The notes under the pieces: generated by a model
The model's database searches: none
Seen by the model: only the letters and a program-made list of their open reading frames with translations
Told to the model about the DNA's origin: nothing
Shown: positions 16,117 to 22,810 of the stretch, in pieces
How the letters are laid out: the number at the start of each line of letters is the position of its first letter
How positions within the stretch are numbered: the first letter of the stretch is position 1
Origin: DASZJY01 sp036260255
GTDB lineage: Bacteria > Actinomycetota > Acidimicrobiia > Acidimicrobiales > AC-14
Assembly (NCBI GenBank): GCA_036260255.1
Contig: DATAAF010000120.1
Location: 1-25,418, forward strand
Length of the DNA stretch: 25,418 nt
Direction: 5' to 3'
Translations under genes and position numbers: made by a program

Positions 16117-16446
16117 ATGACGGCTCTGGACACGTTCGACGCCTTCGTCGTCGAGGTGTCGTCCCCCGGCGGGGCGAGCCTCGTGCGGGTGGGCGGGGAG
16201 ATCGACTGCTACACCGCGCCCACCCTCCAGCAGCGCCTGTTCGACCTCATCGACGCGGGGGAGCGGCAGATCGTCGTCGACCTGGCCGGCGTCTCGTTCA
16301 TGGACTCCCAGGGGTTGGCCGCGCTCGTGCGGTCGGTGCTGCGGCTCCGGCCCCTGGACGGGAAGCTCGTGCTGCGCGCCCCCCGGCCGAGCGTGTCCAA
16401 GATCGTCGAGATCACCGGCCTGGGCCAGCTCCTCCCGGCCGGCTGA
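16117..16446 (+). CDS. STAS-domain anti-sigma factor antagonist
   Basis: This 109-residue single-domain STAS protein is of the SpoIIAA/RsbV type. These proteins bind an anti-sigma kinase and free a sigma factor when unphosphorylated. The phosphorylatable serine is S64 in VSFMDSQGLAAL. The fold begins with a VRVGGEIDCYTAPTLQQRL strand-helix and ends in VSKIVEITGLGQLLPAG. GGAGG at 16101-16105 lies 11 nt before ATG 16117. No anti-sigma kinase (RsbW-like) or sigma factor gene is adjacent, so its partner is elsewhere. It converges on the LLM oxidoreductase gene with a 3-nt gap. Confidence 0.9.
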   Translation: MTALDTFDAFVVEVSSPGGASLVRVGGEIDCYTAPTLQQRLFDLIDAGERQIVVDLAGVSFMDSQGLAALVRSVLRLRPLDGKLVLRAPRPSVSKIVEITGLGQLLPAG

Positions 16447-16449
16447 GCG

Positions 16450-17313
16450 TCAGAAGACGACCTCGGCGAGCAGGTCCACCTGCCCGGGGTCGGGGACGGT
16501 GGGGTCGAGGATGAGCTCGTCGACGCCGGCGTCGGCGAAGGCGCTCACCGCGCCGGTGATGGCCTCCGCCGTCCGCAGGGCGCTCCCCGCGATCATCTCG
16601 GCGGTCTCGCTCCCCATGAGCTGGTAGTAGTCGAGCAGGTACTCACGGGACTCCTCCTCGGTGTCGCCCAGCGAGAAGTAGGCGAGGGCCACGATCCTCG
16701 GCTGGCCCTCCCGCCCTCTCTCGCTCCAGGCAGCCTGCACCTTCGGCACCATGTCGGCCACCATGTCCGGGGGGAGCCCTCCGGCGGTCCATCCCTCGGC
16801 GAACTCGGCCGCCCGGCGGAAGCTGGCGTCGGCCATCCCGCCGATGACCAGGGGGATCCCGGGCTCCCGCACCGGGCGGGGCCCGACCGCTCGGGTGTCG
16901 GGGGCCAGGGGCTCCCCGGCCCACGCCGACTGCAGCTCCCGCAGCTGCTGGTCGAAGCGCTCGCCCCGGGTGGCGAAGTCCCGGCCGGTGAGCTGGTAGT
17001 CGGTCGCCCGCCAGCCCACTCCCAGGCCCAGGGTGAGCCGCCCACCGGAGATCTGGTCGACGGTGATCGCCTGCTTGGCCAGCTCGGCGGTGCTGCGGGC
17101 GGGGGCGATCAGGACGTTGGGGAGGACGCCGATGCGCTCGGTGACGGCGGCGGCGGCGGCGAACACCGTGAGCTCCTCGTACCCCGGATAGGAGACGGCG
17201 CCGATCGACGACAGGCTGGAGAAGCCGGCGGCATCCGCGCGGCGGGCCCAGTCGAGCAGTTGCGACCCGGTCGCGCGCGGGACCGTGTTGGGGACGCCGA
17301 TGCCGATCTCCAT
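16450..17313 (-). CDS. LLM-class F420-dependent oxidoreductase
   Basis: This 287-residue luciferase-like TIM-barrel enzyme is of the family that uses F420 (or FMN) for hydride transfer. Marks are the N-terminal MEIGIGVPNTVPRATG, IGVLPNVLIAPARSTAELAK, the TVDQISGGRLTLGLGVGWR signature, IPLVIGGMADASFRRAAEFA and the C-terminal FADAGVDELILDPT. AAGGAGAG precedes ATG 17313; an upstream in-frame start is unlikely because it would add a motif-less stretch antisense to the neighbour. It is divergent from a PPOX-type F420 enzyme, so the 72-nt gap may control both. The substrate is unknown. Confidence 0.92.
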   Translation of the reverse strand: MEIGIGVPNTVPRATGSQLLDWARRADAAGFSSLSSIGAVSYPGYEELTVFAAAAAVTERIGVLPNVLIAPARSTAELAKQAITVDQISGGRLTLGLGVGWRATDYQLTGRDFATRGERFDQQLRELQSAWAGEPLAPDTRAVGPRPVREPGIPLVIGGMADASFRRAAEFAEGWTAGGLPPDMVADMVPKVQAAWSERGREGQPRIVALAYFSLGDTEEESREYLLDYYQLMGSETAEMIAGSALRTAEAITGAVSAFADAGVDELILDPTVPDPGQVDLLAEVVF

Positions 17314-17373
17314 GGCCGTCTCTCCTTCCTCGAGCGTCGGAGCAGCGTACCGGGAGCAAGCGGGGTCTCGGCC

Positions 17374-17379
17374 TAGGTT
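17374..17379 (+). promoter_or_regulatory. Candidate -10 box for a leaderless PPOX-type transcript
   Basis: TAGGTT is followed by GAGGGC and ATG 17386. The GAGGGC could instead act as a weak ribosome site, so both readings stay open. The gap 17314-17385 is shared with the divergent LLM gene. Confidence 0.4.
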
Positions 17380-17385
17380 GAGGGC

Positions 17386-17799
17386 ATGGAGGAGCTCGAC
17401 GCCGAGCTGCGACGGCGGGTGCAGCGGGCGCCGGTCGCCCGGCTCGCGACCGTCCGTCCGGACGGTGGTCCCCACGTCGTGCCCATCACCTTCGCCCTCG
17501 AAGGGGACACGGTCGTGACCGCCGTCGACCACAAGCCCAAGACGACGACGAGCCTCCAGCGTCTCCGCAACATCGAGGCCCGTCCGGCCGCCAGCGTCCT
17601 CGTCGACCACTACGACGACGACTGGTCGAACCTGTGGTGGGTCCGGGGCGACGGCGCGGCCCGGATCGTCACCGGCGGGACCGAGCGGGAGCAGGCGGTC
17701 GAGCGGCTGGGCGCCAAGTACGAGCAGTACCGCGAGCAGCCGCCCCGGGGGCCGGTGATCGTCGTCACCGTCAAGCGCTGGGCCGTCTGGTCCCCCTAG
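17386..17799 (+). CDS. PPOX-class F420-dependent oxidoreductase (TIGR03668-like)
   Basis: This 137-residue split-barrel protein is of the pyridoxamine-oxidase-like fold that binds F420 in actinobacteria. The pattern RAPVARLATVRPDGGPHVVP, then the DHKPKTTTSLQRLRNIEARP loop, then VLVDHYDDDWSNLWWVRGDG and the C-terminal VIVVTVKRWAVWSP match the TIGR03668 subgroup. Such proteins reduce small substrates or act as F420H2-dependent reductases; this one's substrate is unknown. ATG 17386 gives the full fold. It is divergent from the LLM enzyme, and together with the FrhB-like gene it makes three F420-linked genes in the window. Confidence 0.92.
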   Translation: MEELDAELRRRVQRAPVARLATVRPDGGPHVVPITFALEGDTVVTAVDHKPKTTTSLQRLRNIEARPAASVLVDHYDDDWSNLWWVRGDGAARIVTGGTEREQAVERLGAKYEQYREQPPRGPVIVVTVKRWAVWSP

Positions 17800-17820
17800 A
17801 CCGTCGGCCCGGGCCCCGCG

Positions 17821-17988
17821 CTACGCGGAGCCGACTCCGGCGAGGACCCCGGGCACCCAGACACCCCGTTCCCCGCAGGTGCAGCGCCAGCGCACTTCGA
17901 TGCCCTGGGGGGTGGAGACGAGCGCCTCGATCGACTCGAGGCCCACCAGGACCCGGCTGCGGTGGCGGGGGCAGTCGATGCTGAACAT
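17821..17988 (-). CDS. 55-residue zinc-ribbon-like protein
   Basis: This short minus-strand gene encodes MFSIDCPRHRSRVLVGLESI, then VSTPQGIEVRWRCTCGERGV and a hydrophobic tail WVPGVLAGVGSA. The metal-ligand pattern is C-x2-H near the start and C-x-C near residue 36-38, typical of small actinobacterial zinc-ribbon-like proteins. AAGGCGG lies about 10 nt before ATG 17988. It shares a 74-nt divergent upstream region with the MocR gene. Codon use matches the surrounding genes. A regulatory or metal-linked role is possible, but none can be shown. Confidence 0.7.
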   Translation of the reverse strand: MFSIDCPRHRSRVLVGLESIEALVSTPQGIEVRWRCTCGERGVWVPGVLAGVGSA

Positions 17989-18026
17989 TCTCTCGGTCCG
18001 CCTTTCAGTCCATTGTCGGGTGAGAG

Positions 18027-18055
18027 TTGTCCTCGGCCCTACGATCGCGTACCAT
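18027..18055 (+). promoter_or_regulatory. Sigma70-type promoter of the MocR gene, leaderless layout
   Basis: TTGTCC (18027-18032) and TACCAT (18050-18055) are separated by 17 nt. The -10 box is followed by CCCTGCG and GTG 18063, so transcription should begin at that codon. Downstream, CCAA-AA-TTGGACTGG (from 18084) resembles the TGG-A/T-CT half-sites reported for MocR/PdxR-type regulators and may mediate autoregulation. Confidence 0.6.
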
Positions 18056-18062
18056 CCCTGCG

Positions 18063-19550
18063 GTGGTACAGAGCCAAGCAGACCAAAATTGGACTGGAAC
18101 TGTGGCGGACGTCCCCGGTGTGCTGGGCAATTGGACGGCCGGCCGGGGCCCCCTCCATCGCAAGCTGACCGACGCGCTGCGCGCCGCCATCGTGGGCGGG
18201 GACCTGGCGCCGGGCGCCAAGCTGCCGCCCGAACGGGTGCTGGCCGCCCAGCTGGCCGTGAGCCGCAGCACGGTTGTCGCCGCTCTCGACCGCCTCCGCT
18301 CCGAGGCCCTGCTCGTGAGCCGGCAGGGCAGCGGCACGCGGGTCGCCGCCGACGTGCGGCGGCCCGTCGGCGACGGCACCGTTCCCGGCGGCCGGGGCCA
18401 GGCCGTGTTCCGGCGCCTGGTCGAGGGTCCCGGGGCCGTGATCTCCCTGGCCTGCGCCATCCCGTCCTGCCTGCCCGCGGTCGTCGAGGCGGCCGCCGCC
18501 CTGACCGCCACCGATCTGGCCGTGCCCACCGGCCGCACCGGGTACCACCCGCTCGGGCTGCCCGAGCTCCGCCAGGAGCTCGCCGACCTGCACACCCGCG
18601 AGGGCGTCCCCACCGGGCCCGAGCAGATCCTCGTCACGACCGGGGCCCAGCAGGCGATCAACCTGGCCGCCGCCCTGTTCGTCCGCCCGGGGGACACGGT
18701 GATCGTCGAGTCGCCCGGGTTCCCCGGCGTGCTCGACGTCTTCCGGGCTGCCGGGGCCCGCCTCCTCACCGTCGAGGTGGACGGCGAGGGGGCGAGGGTG
18801 GACCAGGTCGACCACCTCGCCCGCCGTACCCCGGTCGCCGCCGTCTTCGTGATGCCGAGCTTCCACAATCCCGTCGGGGTGGCGATGAGCGAGCCCCGCC
18901 GCCGCCGGCTGGCGTCGCTGTCCGCCGAGCTCGGGCTCCCGGTGATCGAGGACAACGCCATGGAGCACGCCCGGCTCGGCATGGTGCCACCCCCGTCCGT
19001 CGGCGCCACCGGCGAGGGCCCCGTCGTCACCATCGGCTCCGTCAGCAAGGTGCTCTGGGGCGGCCTGCGCCTGGGGTGGGTGAGGGCGTCCGAAGAGCTC
19101 GTGAACCGGCTGGTGCGGTTGAAGGTGCTGCACGACCTCGGCACCGGCGTGATGGGCCAGCTGGTGGTGGCCCGGCTGCTGCCCCGGTTCGAGGCCCTGC
19201 GGGCGGAGCGCCAGGTCGACCTGCTCGACTCTCTCGAGAACATGACGTCCCTGCTCGGTCGCCACCTCCCGGGCTGGCGCTGGAACCCACCCCAGGGCGG
19301 CCCCTCGCTCTGGGTGCGCATCCCGTGGGGGGACACCGACACGTTCGGACAGATCACCCTGCGGCACGGGGTGGAGATCGTCCCCGGCAGCACCATGTCG
19401 CCGGACGGCGCCCATCGCGACCACCTGCGCGTCCCGTTCGTGTTCGACCGGGCGGCCAGCGAAGCGCTCGTCGAGCGCCTGGCCGCCGCCTGGCGGGCCT
19501 ACGCGCCGAGCGACCGGTCCGACCAGGGGCATCTCTCGGTCGTCGTCTGA
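18063..19550 (+). CDS. MocR/PdxR-type regulator (GntR HTH fused to class I aminotransferase)
   Basis: This is a PLP-dependent transcription factor of about 495 residues. A GntR winged helix comes first (GPLHRKLTDALRAAIVGGDL; KLPPERVLAAQLAVSRSTVV; RQGSGTRV), then a fold-type I aminotransferase domain. The PLP lysine is in TIGSVSKVLWGG, near residue 329. Members sense PLP, GABA or related amines and control vitamin B6, GABA or taurine genes. The start is uncertain: GTG 18063 fits the leaderless promoter, while GTG 18102 begins just before the conserved domain. An upstream TTG (18027) lies in the -35 box and is rejected. No pdxST or gabT gene is adjacent, so the regulated genes are unknown; autoregulation is likely. 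Confidence 0.9.
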   Translation: MVQSQADQNWTGTVADVPGVLGNWTAGRGPLHRKLTDALRAAIVGGDLAPGAKLPPERVLAAQLAVSRSTVVAALDRLRSEALLVSRQGSGTRVAADVRRPVGDGTVPGGRGQAVFRRLVEGPGAVISLACAIPSCLPAVVEAAAALTATDLAVPTGRTGYHPLGLPELRQELADLHTREGVPTGPEQILVTTGAQQAINLAAALFVRPGDTVIVESPGFPGVLDVFRAAGARLLTVEVDGEGARVDQVDHLARRTPVAAVFVMPSFHNPVGVAMSEPRRRRLASLSAELGLPVIEDNAMEHARLGMVPPPSVGATGEGPVVTIGSVSKVLWGGLRLGWVRASEELVNRLVRLKVLHDLGTGVMGQLVVARLLPRFEALRAERQVDLLDSLENMTSLLGRHLPGWRWNPPQGGPSLWVRIPWGDTDTFGQITLRHGVEIVPGSTMSPDGAHRDHLRVPFVFDRAASEALVERLAAAWRAYAPSDRSDQGHLSVVV

Positions 19551-19661
19551 ACGGTCGCCCGCTTGCGCCCCGCCGAACGTGGCCGATCCGGCCGCATTTC
19601 CCGACCCGACGCGCCAGGCGCTCGGGGCGCTCGGGGTCAGGTCCTCCTCACCGGCGACCGG

Positions 19662-20096
19662 CTACCGCCGGGCGATGTAGGCGTCGCGTAGGACGTTGGC
19701 CTCCAGCTCGACTTCCTCGAGGCGGTACTTGACGACGTCGCCGATGCTCACGATGCCGTGCAGCCGGCCGTCGGCGACGACCGGAAGGTGACGGTTGCGG
19801 GTGCGGGTCATCTGGCCCATGACCGCGGTCAAGAGGTCGTCCGGAGAGCAGACCGGCACGCCCCGCGACATCACCGACGCGACGGTGGCGTCGAGGAGCT
19901 CGGCGCCCCGCCGGGCCAGGCCCCGCACGACGTCGCGCTCGGACAGCACCCCCTCGACGTGCATCCCGTCGGCTGTGACGACGAGCGCCCCAATGTTGTT
20001 GCCGGTGAGCTTGTGGACGGCGAGGAGCACGCTGGCGTCGGGCTTGACCGTCTCGACGCGGCGGCCCTTCTTCTCCAGGATGTTCTCGACCCTCAT
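19662..20096 (-). CDS. CBS-domain pair protein
   Basis: This 144-residue protein consists of two CBS domains, about residues 8-60 (VKPDASVLLAVHKLTGNNIG...GVLSERDVVRG) and 74-130 (VCSPDDLLTAVMGQMTRTRN...GIVSIGDVVKY). Tandem CBS pairs bind adenosine nucleotides and act as energy sensors. The S-x-R/G-D-V motif occurs in both halves (SERDVV, SIGDVV), as in nucleotide-binding pairs. A strong AAAGGAG precedes ATG 20096. It ends in a helical tail EVELEANVLRDAYIARR. No transporter or IMP dehydrogenase is next to it, so it acts as a stand-alone pair, as is common in actinobacteria. Its binding partner is unknown. Confidence 0.92.
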   Translation of the reverse strand: MRVENILEKKGRRVETVKPDASVLLAVHKLTGNNIGALVVTADGMHVEGVLSERDVVRGLARRGAELLDATVASVMSRGVPVCSPDDLLTAVMGQMTRTRNRHLPVVADGRLHGIVSIGDVVKYRLEEVELEANVLRDAYIARR

Positions 20097-20326
20097 GGCG
20101 CTCCTTTCGTCGGTCGCGTCCTCAGGCGGCGCGCGGCGCGGCCGCTCTCGGAACCGGGGCGAGGCGGGGGGCGCCTGGAAGCGTCAGACGTGCCACGACG
20201 AAGCGGTGGGCGCACGAGACCCCCTTCCTCCGAGCGGAGTGTACGCCCACGGCGGAACGCGTGCCTCGCGATGGCCGGCGAGCGCCGGCGGACGCGTGGC
20301 TGCAGGCGGTGCGAAGAGCCGCTGAG

Positions 20327-20400
20327 TGCGCCCCCAGGGACTCGAACCCTGAACCCGCGGATTAAGAGTCCGCTGCTCTGCCAAATTGAGCTAGAGGCGC
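20327..20400 (-). tRNA. tRNA-Lys (CTT)
   Basis: A 74-nt cloverleaf on the minus strand begins GCGCCTCTAGCTC. The anticodon arm GCGGA-CTCTTAA-TCCGC shows CTT, and the T-arm has GGTTCGAGTCC. The acceptor stem pairs GCGCCTC with GGGGCGC, with one G-T pair; the discriminator base is A. The CCA end is not encoded. Confidence 0.95.
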
Positions 20401-20421
20401 GTCTGACCGACGTTCGATGAG

Positions 20422-20496
20422 GGTGACCGAGGGGACTTGAACCCCCGACCTCCAGGGCCACAACCTGGCGCTCTGACCACCTGAGCTACGGCCACC
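20422..20496 (-). tRNA. tRNA-His (GTG)
   Basis: A cloverleaf on the minus strand with anticodon arm CCAGG-TTGTGGC-CCTGG (anticodon GTG). The acceptor GTGGCCG pairs with CGGTCAC. The extra 5' G (position -1) at 20496 opposes discriminator C, the usual identity element of tRNA-His. It is 21 nt from tRNA-Lys on the same strand, so they may be cotranscribed. CCA is not encoded. Confidence 0.95.
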
Positions 20497-20577
20497 ACGG
20501 GCCTTCCAGCATGGCACACGGCCGGCGGCAGAACGTCCGGAGCGGGCCGGGCGAGGCCGCTCCGGACGCCTCCCGCG

Positions 20578-21582
20578 TCAGCCGATGCAGGGCTGGTTGC
20601 GGTTACCGGTGTTGTTCGTCCAGACGTTGTTGTCGCAGTTGAAGGTGGTGTCGTGCAGGTCGAAGGCGCCACCCGCGGCGATGGTGCCGGGGTTCACGAG
20701 CTGGGCGTTGTTGCGGGCGGTGTTGTTGCGGATGGTGTTGTTCGTCCCGTTGATGCGGATGCCACTGGCCGCGTTCCGCTCGGCGAGGTTGGCTTCGATG
20801 AGGTTGCTGCGGGCGCCGGTGACGAAGCCGTTCCCCGTGCGGTGAGCCTTGTTGTGGAACCCGTTCCCTCTGATCGTGTTCCGCCGCACGACGTTGTCGG
20901 TGTTGGCGGCGAAGGGGAAGATCTGGATCCCGTCGAGGCCGTTGCCCTCGACCTTGTTGTTGCTGACGATGTTGCCGTTGACGCCGGGGCCCTCCACCCG
21001 GATGCCGATGTCGTCCATGACGGCGGGGGACGACTCGACGTTGTTGCCCTGGACGGTGTTGTTGTCGACCAGGTTGTTGTCGGAGTTGCCGACGAGGGAG
21101 ATCCCGCTGAACGGCCCGTTGCGCTGGGCGCGGTTTCGGCGGATGACGTTGTTGCTGGAGCCGAACACGGCGATGCCGTCGCCGAAGTCGGTGGCCCGGG
21201 TGCCCCGGTTGTCCTGGGCGACGATGTTGGTGACCGTGTTGTTCGACCCGCCCGCGATGACGACGCCGGCGTCGAACAGGATGACCCGCCCGTTGCGGAC
21301 GGTGACGCCCGTGCGGCCCTGGACGAGGATGCCGGCGCCCTCGCCCGTCTGCGGAGCCCTGGCGAACACCGTCCGCCCGCCCAGGTCGAGGGTGATGTTG
21401 TTCGCGCCGACCGTGATGCCCGTTCCCGTGCAGGGGCCGACGTCGCTGTCGAGGGTTGTGTTTTGGGTGATGGTCTGGCCGCAGGACACGTGCGCGGCCG
21501 AGGCGGTCTCCACCAACAGCGTGCCGAGCACCAACGGAACGAGCGCGACCACCGGGGCGAGCCTGCGGCAAAGCTTGTTCAA
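20578..21582 (-). CDS. Exported right-handed parallel beta-helix protein, TTG start
   Basis: This 334-residue secreted protein starts at TTG 21582, 5 nt after a GGAGG, giving MNKLCRRLAPVVALVPLVLG as signal peptide, with cleavage near VETASA (residue 29). The body is a series of short coils rich in Asn, Gly and Val (GSNNTVTNIV, GSSNNVIRRN, NSDNNLVDNN, ARSNLIEANL, GTNNTIRNNT), forming the Asn ladders of a right-handed parallel beta-helix. The fold is typical of pectate-lyase-like or NosD-like proteins and surface polysaccharide binders. Cysteines sit at both ends (VSCGQTI, GPCTGTG; FNCDNNV, QPCIG) and may cap the helix. It is flanked by tRNA genes. No catalytic residues can be named, so its role at the cell surface is open. 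Confidence 0.87.
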   Translation of the reverse strand: MNKLCRRLAPVVALVPLVLGTLLVETASAAHVSCGQTITQNTTLDSDVGPCTGTGITVGANNITLDLGGRTVFARAPQTGEGAGILVQGRTGVTVRNGRVILFDAGVVIAGGSNNTVTNIVAQDNRGTRATDFGDGIAVFGSSNNVIRRNRAQRNGPFSGISLVGNSDNNLVDNNTVQGNNVESSPAVMDDIGIRVEGPGVNGNIVSNNKVEGNGLDGIQIFPFAANTDNVVRRNTIRGNGFHNKAHRTGNGFVTGARSNLIEANLAERNAASGIRINGTNNTIRNNTARNNAQLVNPGTIAAGGAFDLHDTTFNCDNNVWTNNTGNRNQPCIG

Positions 21583-21737
21583 CGTGTCCTCCGTCTCCCC
21601 AAGAGCCTGTTGGCGGCTCAGTCCAGCACGCGGCTGCGCCGCGATCAATAGATGTCCCCCGCCGAGAGGCGGCCCCGCACGCTAGTCGAACGGTAGCCTG
21701 AGGGGAAGCCGCCGACCCAGCGGCTGACCGGGTCGGG

Positions 21738-21811
21738 GCCCCTGTAGCTCAGTTGGACAGAGCGGCTGCCTTCTAAGCAGCGGGTCGCAGGTTCGAGTCC
21801 TGCCGGGGGCG
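21738..21811 (+). tRNA. tRNA-Arg (TCT)
   Basis: A 74-nt cloverleaf with acceptor GCCCCTG/CGGGGGC, D-arm TAGCTCAGTTGGACAGAGC, anticodon arm GCTGC-CTTCTAA-GCAGC (TCT) and T-arm GCAGG-TTCGAGT-CCTGC. The discriminator is G; CCA is not encoded. It reads AGA codons, which are rare at this GC content. No integrase or att-like duplication of its 3' end is seen downstream. Confidence 0.95.
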
Positions 21812-22189
21812 CAGAGGGCCGCGGGAGGCGAGGTCACAGACGGCCCGGTGCGCCCCGGCGGAGCTCGCCTCGTGCTCCCACCGCTGGCGGACGGTGGTGG
21901 TGGGAGCCTCGAGCAGGTCGTTGGCCTCGGCTGGATCGCCACGCTCGCCGACGCGTTGCAGCACGCCCGTCAGCTCGGAAGAAGGGCACGACCGAGACGC
22001 CGGAGGCGCGACGATGACGCTGACGTCTGCGTCGTCGCCTCCGGGGAGGACCTCGAGATCGCCACCGCGGCGCGCCGAGCCCTTGGCGGTTGGCCTGCCG
22101 GCGGCGCGACCGTCGACCGCCGCGTCCGTTCACCCACCGTTGACACCGCCGTCAGGGTGCCGAAACGGGCGCGACGTAGCTTCCTGTTG
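21812..22189. other. Intergenic stretch between tRNA-Arg and methylglyoxal synthase
   Basis: The 378 bases contain an open frame in phase with methylglyoxal synthase, but its product is Arg/Asp-rich with no known domain, and an early synthase start is not needed. TTGACA at 22140-22145 looks like a -35 box but has no -10 box at the right distance. I see no repeat of the tRNA end and no other RNA gene. Confidence 0.5.
22177..22182 (+). promoter_or_regulatory. Candidate -10 box for leaderless methylglyoxal synthase mRNA
   Basis: TAGCTT is followed by CCTGTTG and ATG 22190. The spacing of 7 nt equals that at 4910 and 18050. There is no Shine-Dalgarno sequence before the ATG. Confidence 0.45.
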
Positions 22190-22663
22190 ATGACGCCGCG
22201 CACCGTGCGATCGCTCGAGGCCGAGCGCCCAAGGAAGCGCATCGCCCTCATCGCCCACGACAACAAGAAGCTGGACCTGGCCGAGTGGGCCCGTTTCAAC
22301 CGCGGCGTGCTGGCCCACCATGACCTGGTGGCCACCGGCACGACCGGGCGCATACTCGAGGAGCAGCTCGGGCTGGCGGTCGTGCGGGTGCACAGCGGCC
22401 CTCTGGGCGGCGACCAGCAGATCGGGGCGATGATCGCCGAGGGGTTGGTCGACCTGCTGGTGTTCTTCGCCGATCCCCTACAGCCCATGCCCCACGATCC
22501 CGACGTGAAGGCCCTCGTGCGGCTGGCCATGGTCTGGAACATCCCGGTCGCCTGCAACCGGGCGTCGGCCGACTTCATCGTGTCGTCACCGCTGCTGACC
22601 GAGCGGTACGACCGCATCCGTCCGGTCTACGAAGAGCCGGTCGGCGACCCGCTCGTGTCCTGA
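22190..22663 (+). CDS. mgsA: Methylglyoxal synthase
   Basis: This 157-residue cytoplasmic enzyme converts dihydroxyacetone phosphate to methylglyoxal and phosphate, a bypass of lower glycolysis that relieves sugar-phosphate stress. Family motifs are all present: IALIAHDNKK (H23), ATGTTG (phosphate binding), SGPLGGDQQIGA with catalytic D75, VFFADPL, PHDPDVKAL (H102, D105) and WNIPVACN. These correspond to E. coli H19, D71, H98 and D101. The length matches the family. ATG 22190 fits the family N-terminus; the in-frame upstream extension is not conserved-looking. It has no glycolytic neighbour. A strong hairpin begins 28 nt after the stop. Methylglyoxal is toxic, but no glyoxalase gene lies in this window. 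Confidence 0.96.
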   Translation: MTPRTVRSLEAERPRKRIALIAHDNKKLDLAEWARFNRGVLAHHDLVATGTTGRILEEQLGLAVVRVHSGPLGGDQQIGAMIAEGLVDLLVFFADPLQPMPHDPDVKALVRLAMVWNIPVACNRASADFIVSSPLLTERYDRIRPVYEEPVGDPLVS

Positions 22664-22690
22664 GCCGGCGCGCCTGGGGGTAAGCGTTCG

Positions 22691-22728
22691 GCGAAGTGGT
22701 CCTGGGGAGCTTTCCCCGATCACTTCGC
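22691..22728. terminator. Hairpin after mgsA
   Basis: GCGAAGTGGTC (22691-22701) pairs with GATCACTTCGC (22718-22728) with one G-T pair. After a two-base bulge the inner stem GGGGA/TCCCC closes on GCTT. No T-tract follows. It probably ends mgsA transcription or is a leader hairpin for the next unit. Confidence 0.7.
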
Positions 22729-22762
22729 TCGAGTGGTCGTCGCCCGCCGGTTCACGGCCGGG

Positions 22763-22794
22763 CCGGCCGCCGGCGCGCGCCGCGGCCGGATTTT
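22763..22794 (+). terminator. Intrinsic-terminator-like hairpin with T-tract
   Basis: CCGGCCGC (22763-22770) and GCGGCCGG (22782-22789) are perfect arms around the self-complementary GGCGCGCGCC, followed at once by ATTTT. This is the most canonical intrinsic terminator in the window. It ends only 16 nt before the GTG at 22811, so it either isolates that gene from upstream transcription or attenuates it. Confidence 0.7.
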
Positions 22795-22810
22795 CGAGCA
22801 AGCTTCCGTC

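Noticed and set aside
18027..18062. TTG 18027 as start of the MocR gene
   Set aside because: It lies in the TTGTCC -35 box of a good promoter, so it would not be transcribed from that promoter.
19579..19593. GGCCG-ATC-CGGCC hairpin followed by CATTT after the MocR gene
   Set aside because: The stem is only five base pairs and the T-run is three, too weak to call a terminator in such GC-rich DNA.
21682..21964. Minus-strand frames across tRNA-Arg encoding a 'RQDSNLRP' string
   Set aside because: This is the well-known spurious translation of the antisense strand of a tRNA gene.
22140..22145. TTGACA as -35 box of mgsA
   Set aside because: The nearest good -10 box (TAGCTT, 22177) is 31 nt away, and nothing suitable is found at 16-18 nt.
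21848..22189. N-terminal extension of methylglyoxal synthase in the same frame
   Set aside because: The enzyme family is about 150 residues and the extension is Arg/Asp-rich; the ATG at 22190 with a -10 box 7 nt upstream is a better start.
21738..22189. tRNA-Arg as an integration site of a mobile element
   Set aside because: No integrase gene, no repeat of the tRNA 3' end and no change in gene style follow; the next gene is mgsA.
22733..22810. GTG 22733 as start of the 356-residue protein
   Set aside because: It would place the GC hairpin with T-tract (22763-22794) inside the coding region and adds an Arg/Gly/Ala-rich leader with no conserved look.
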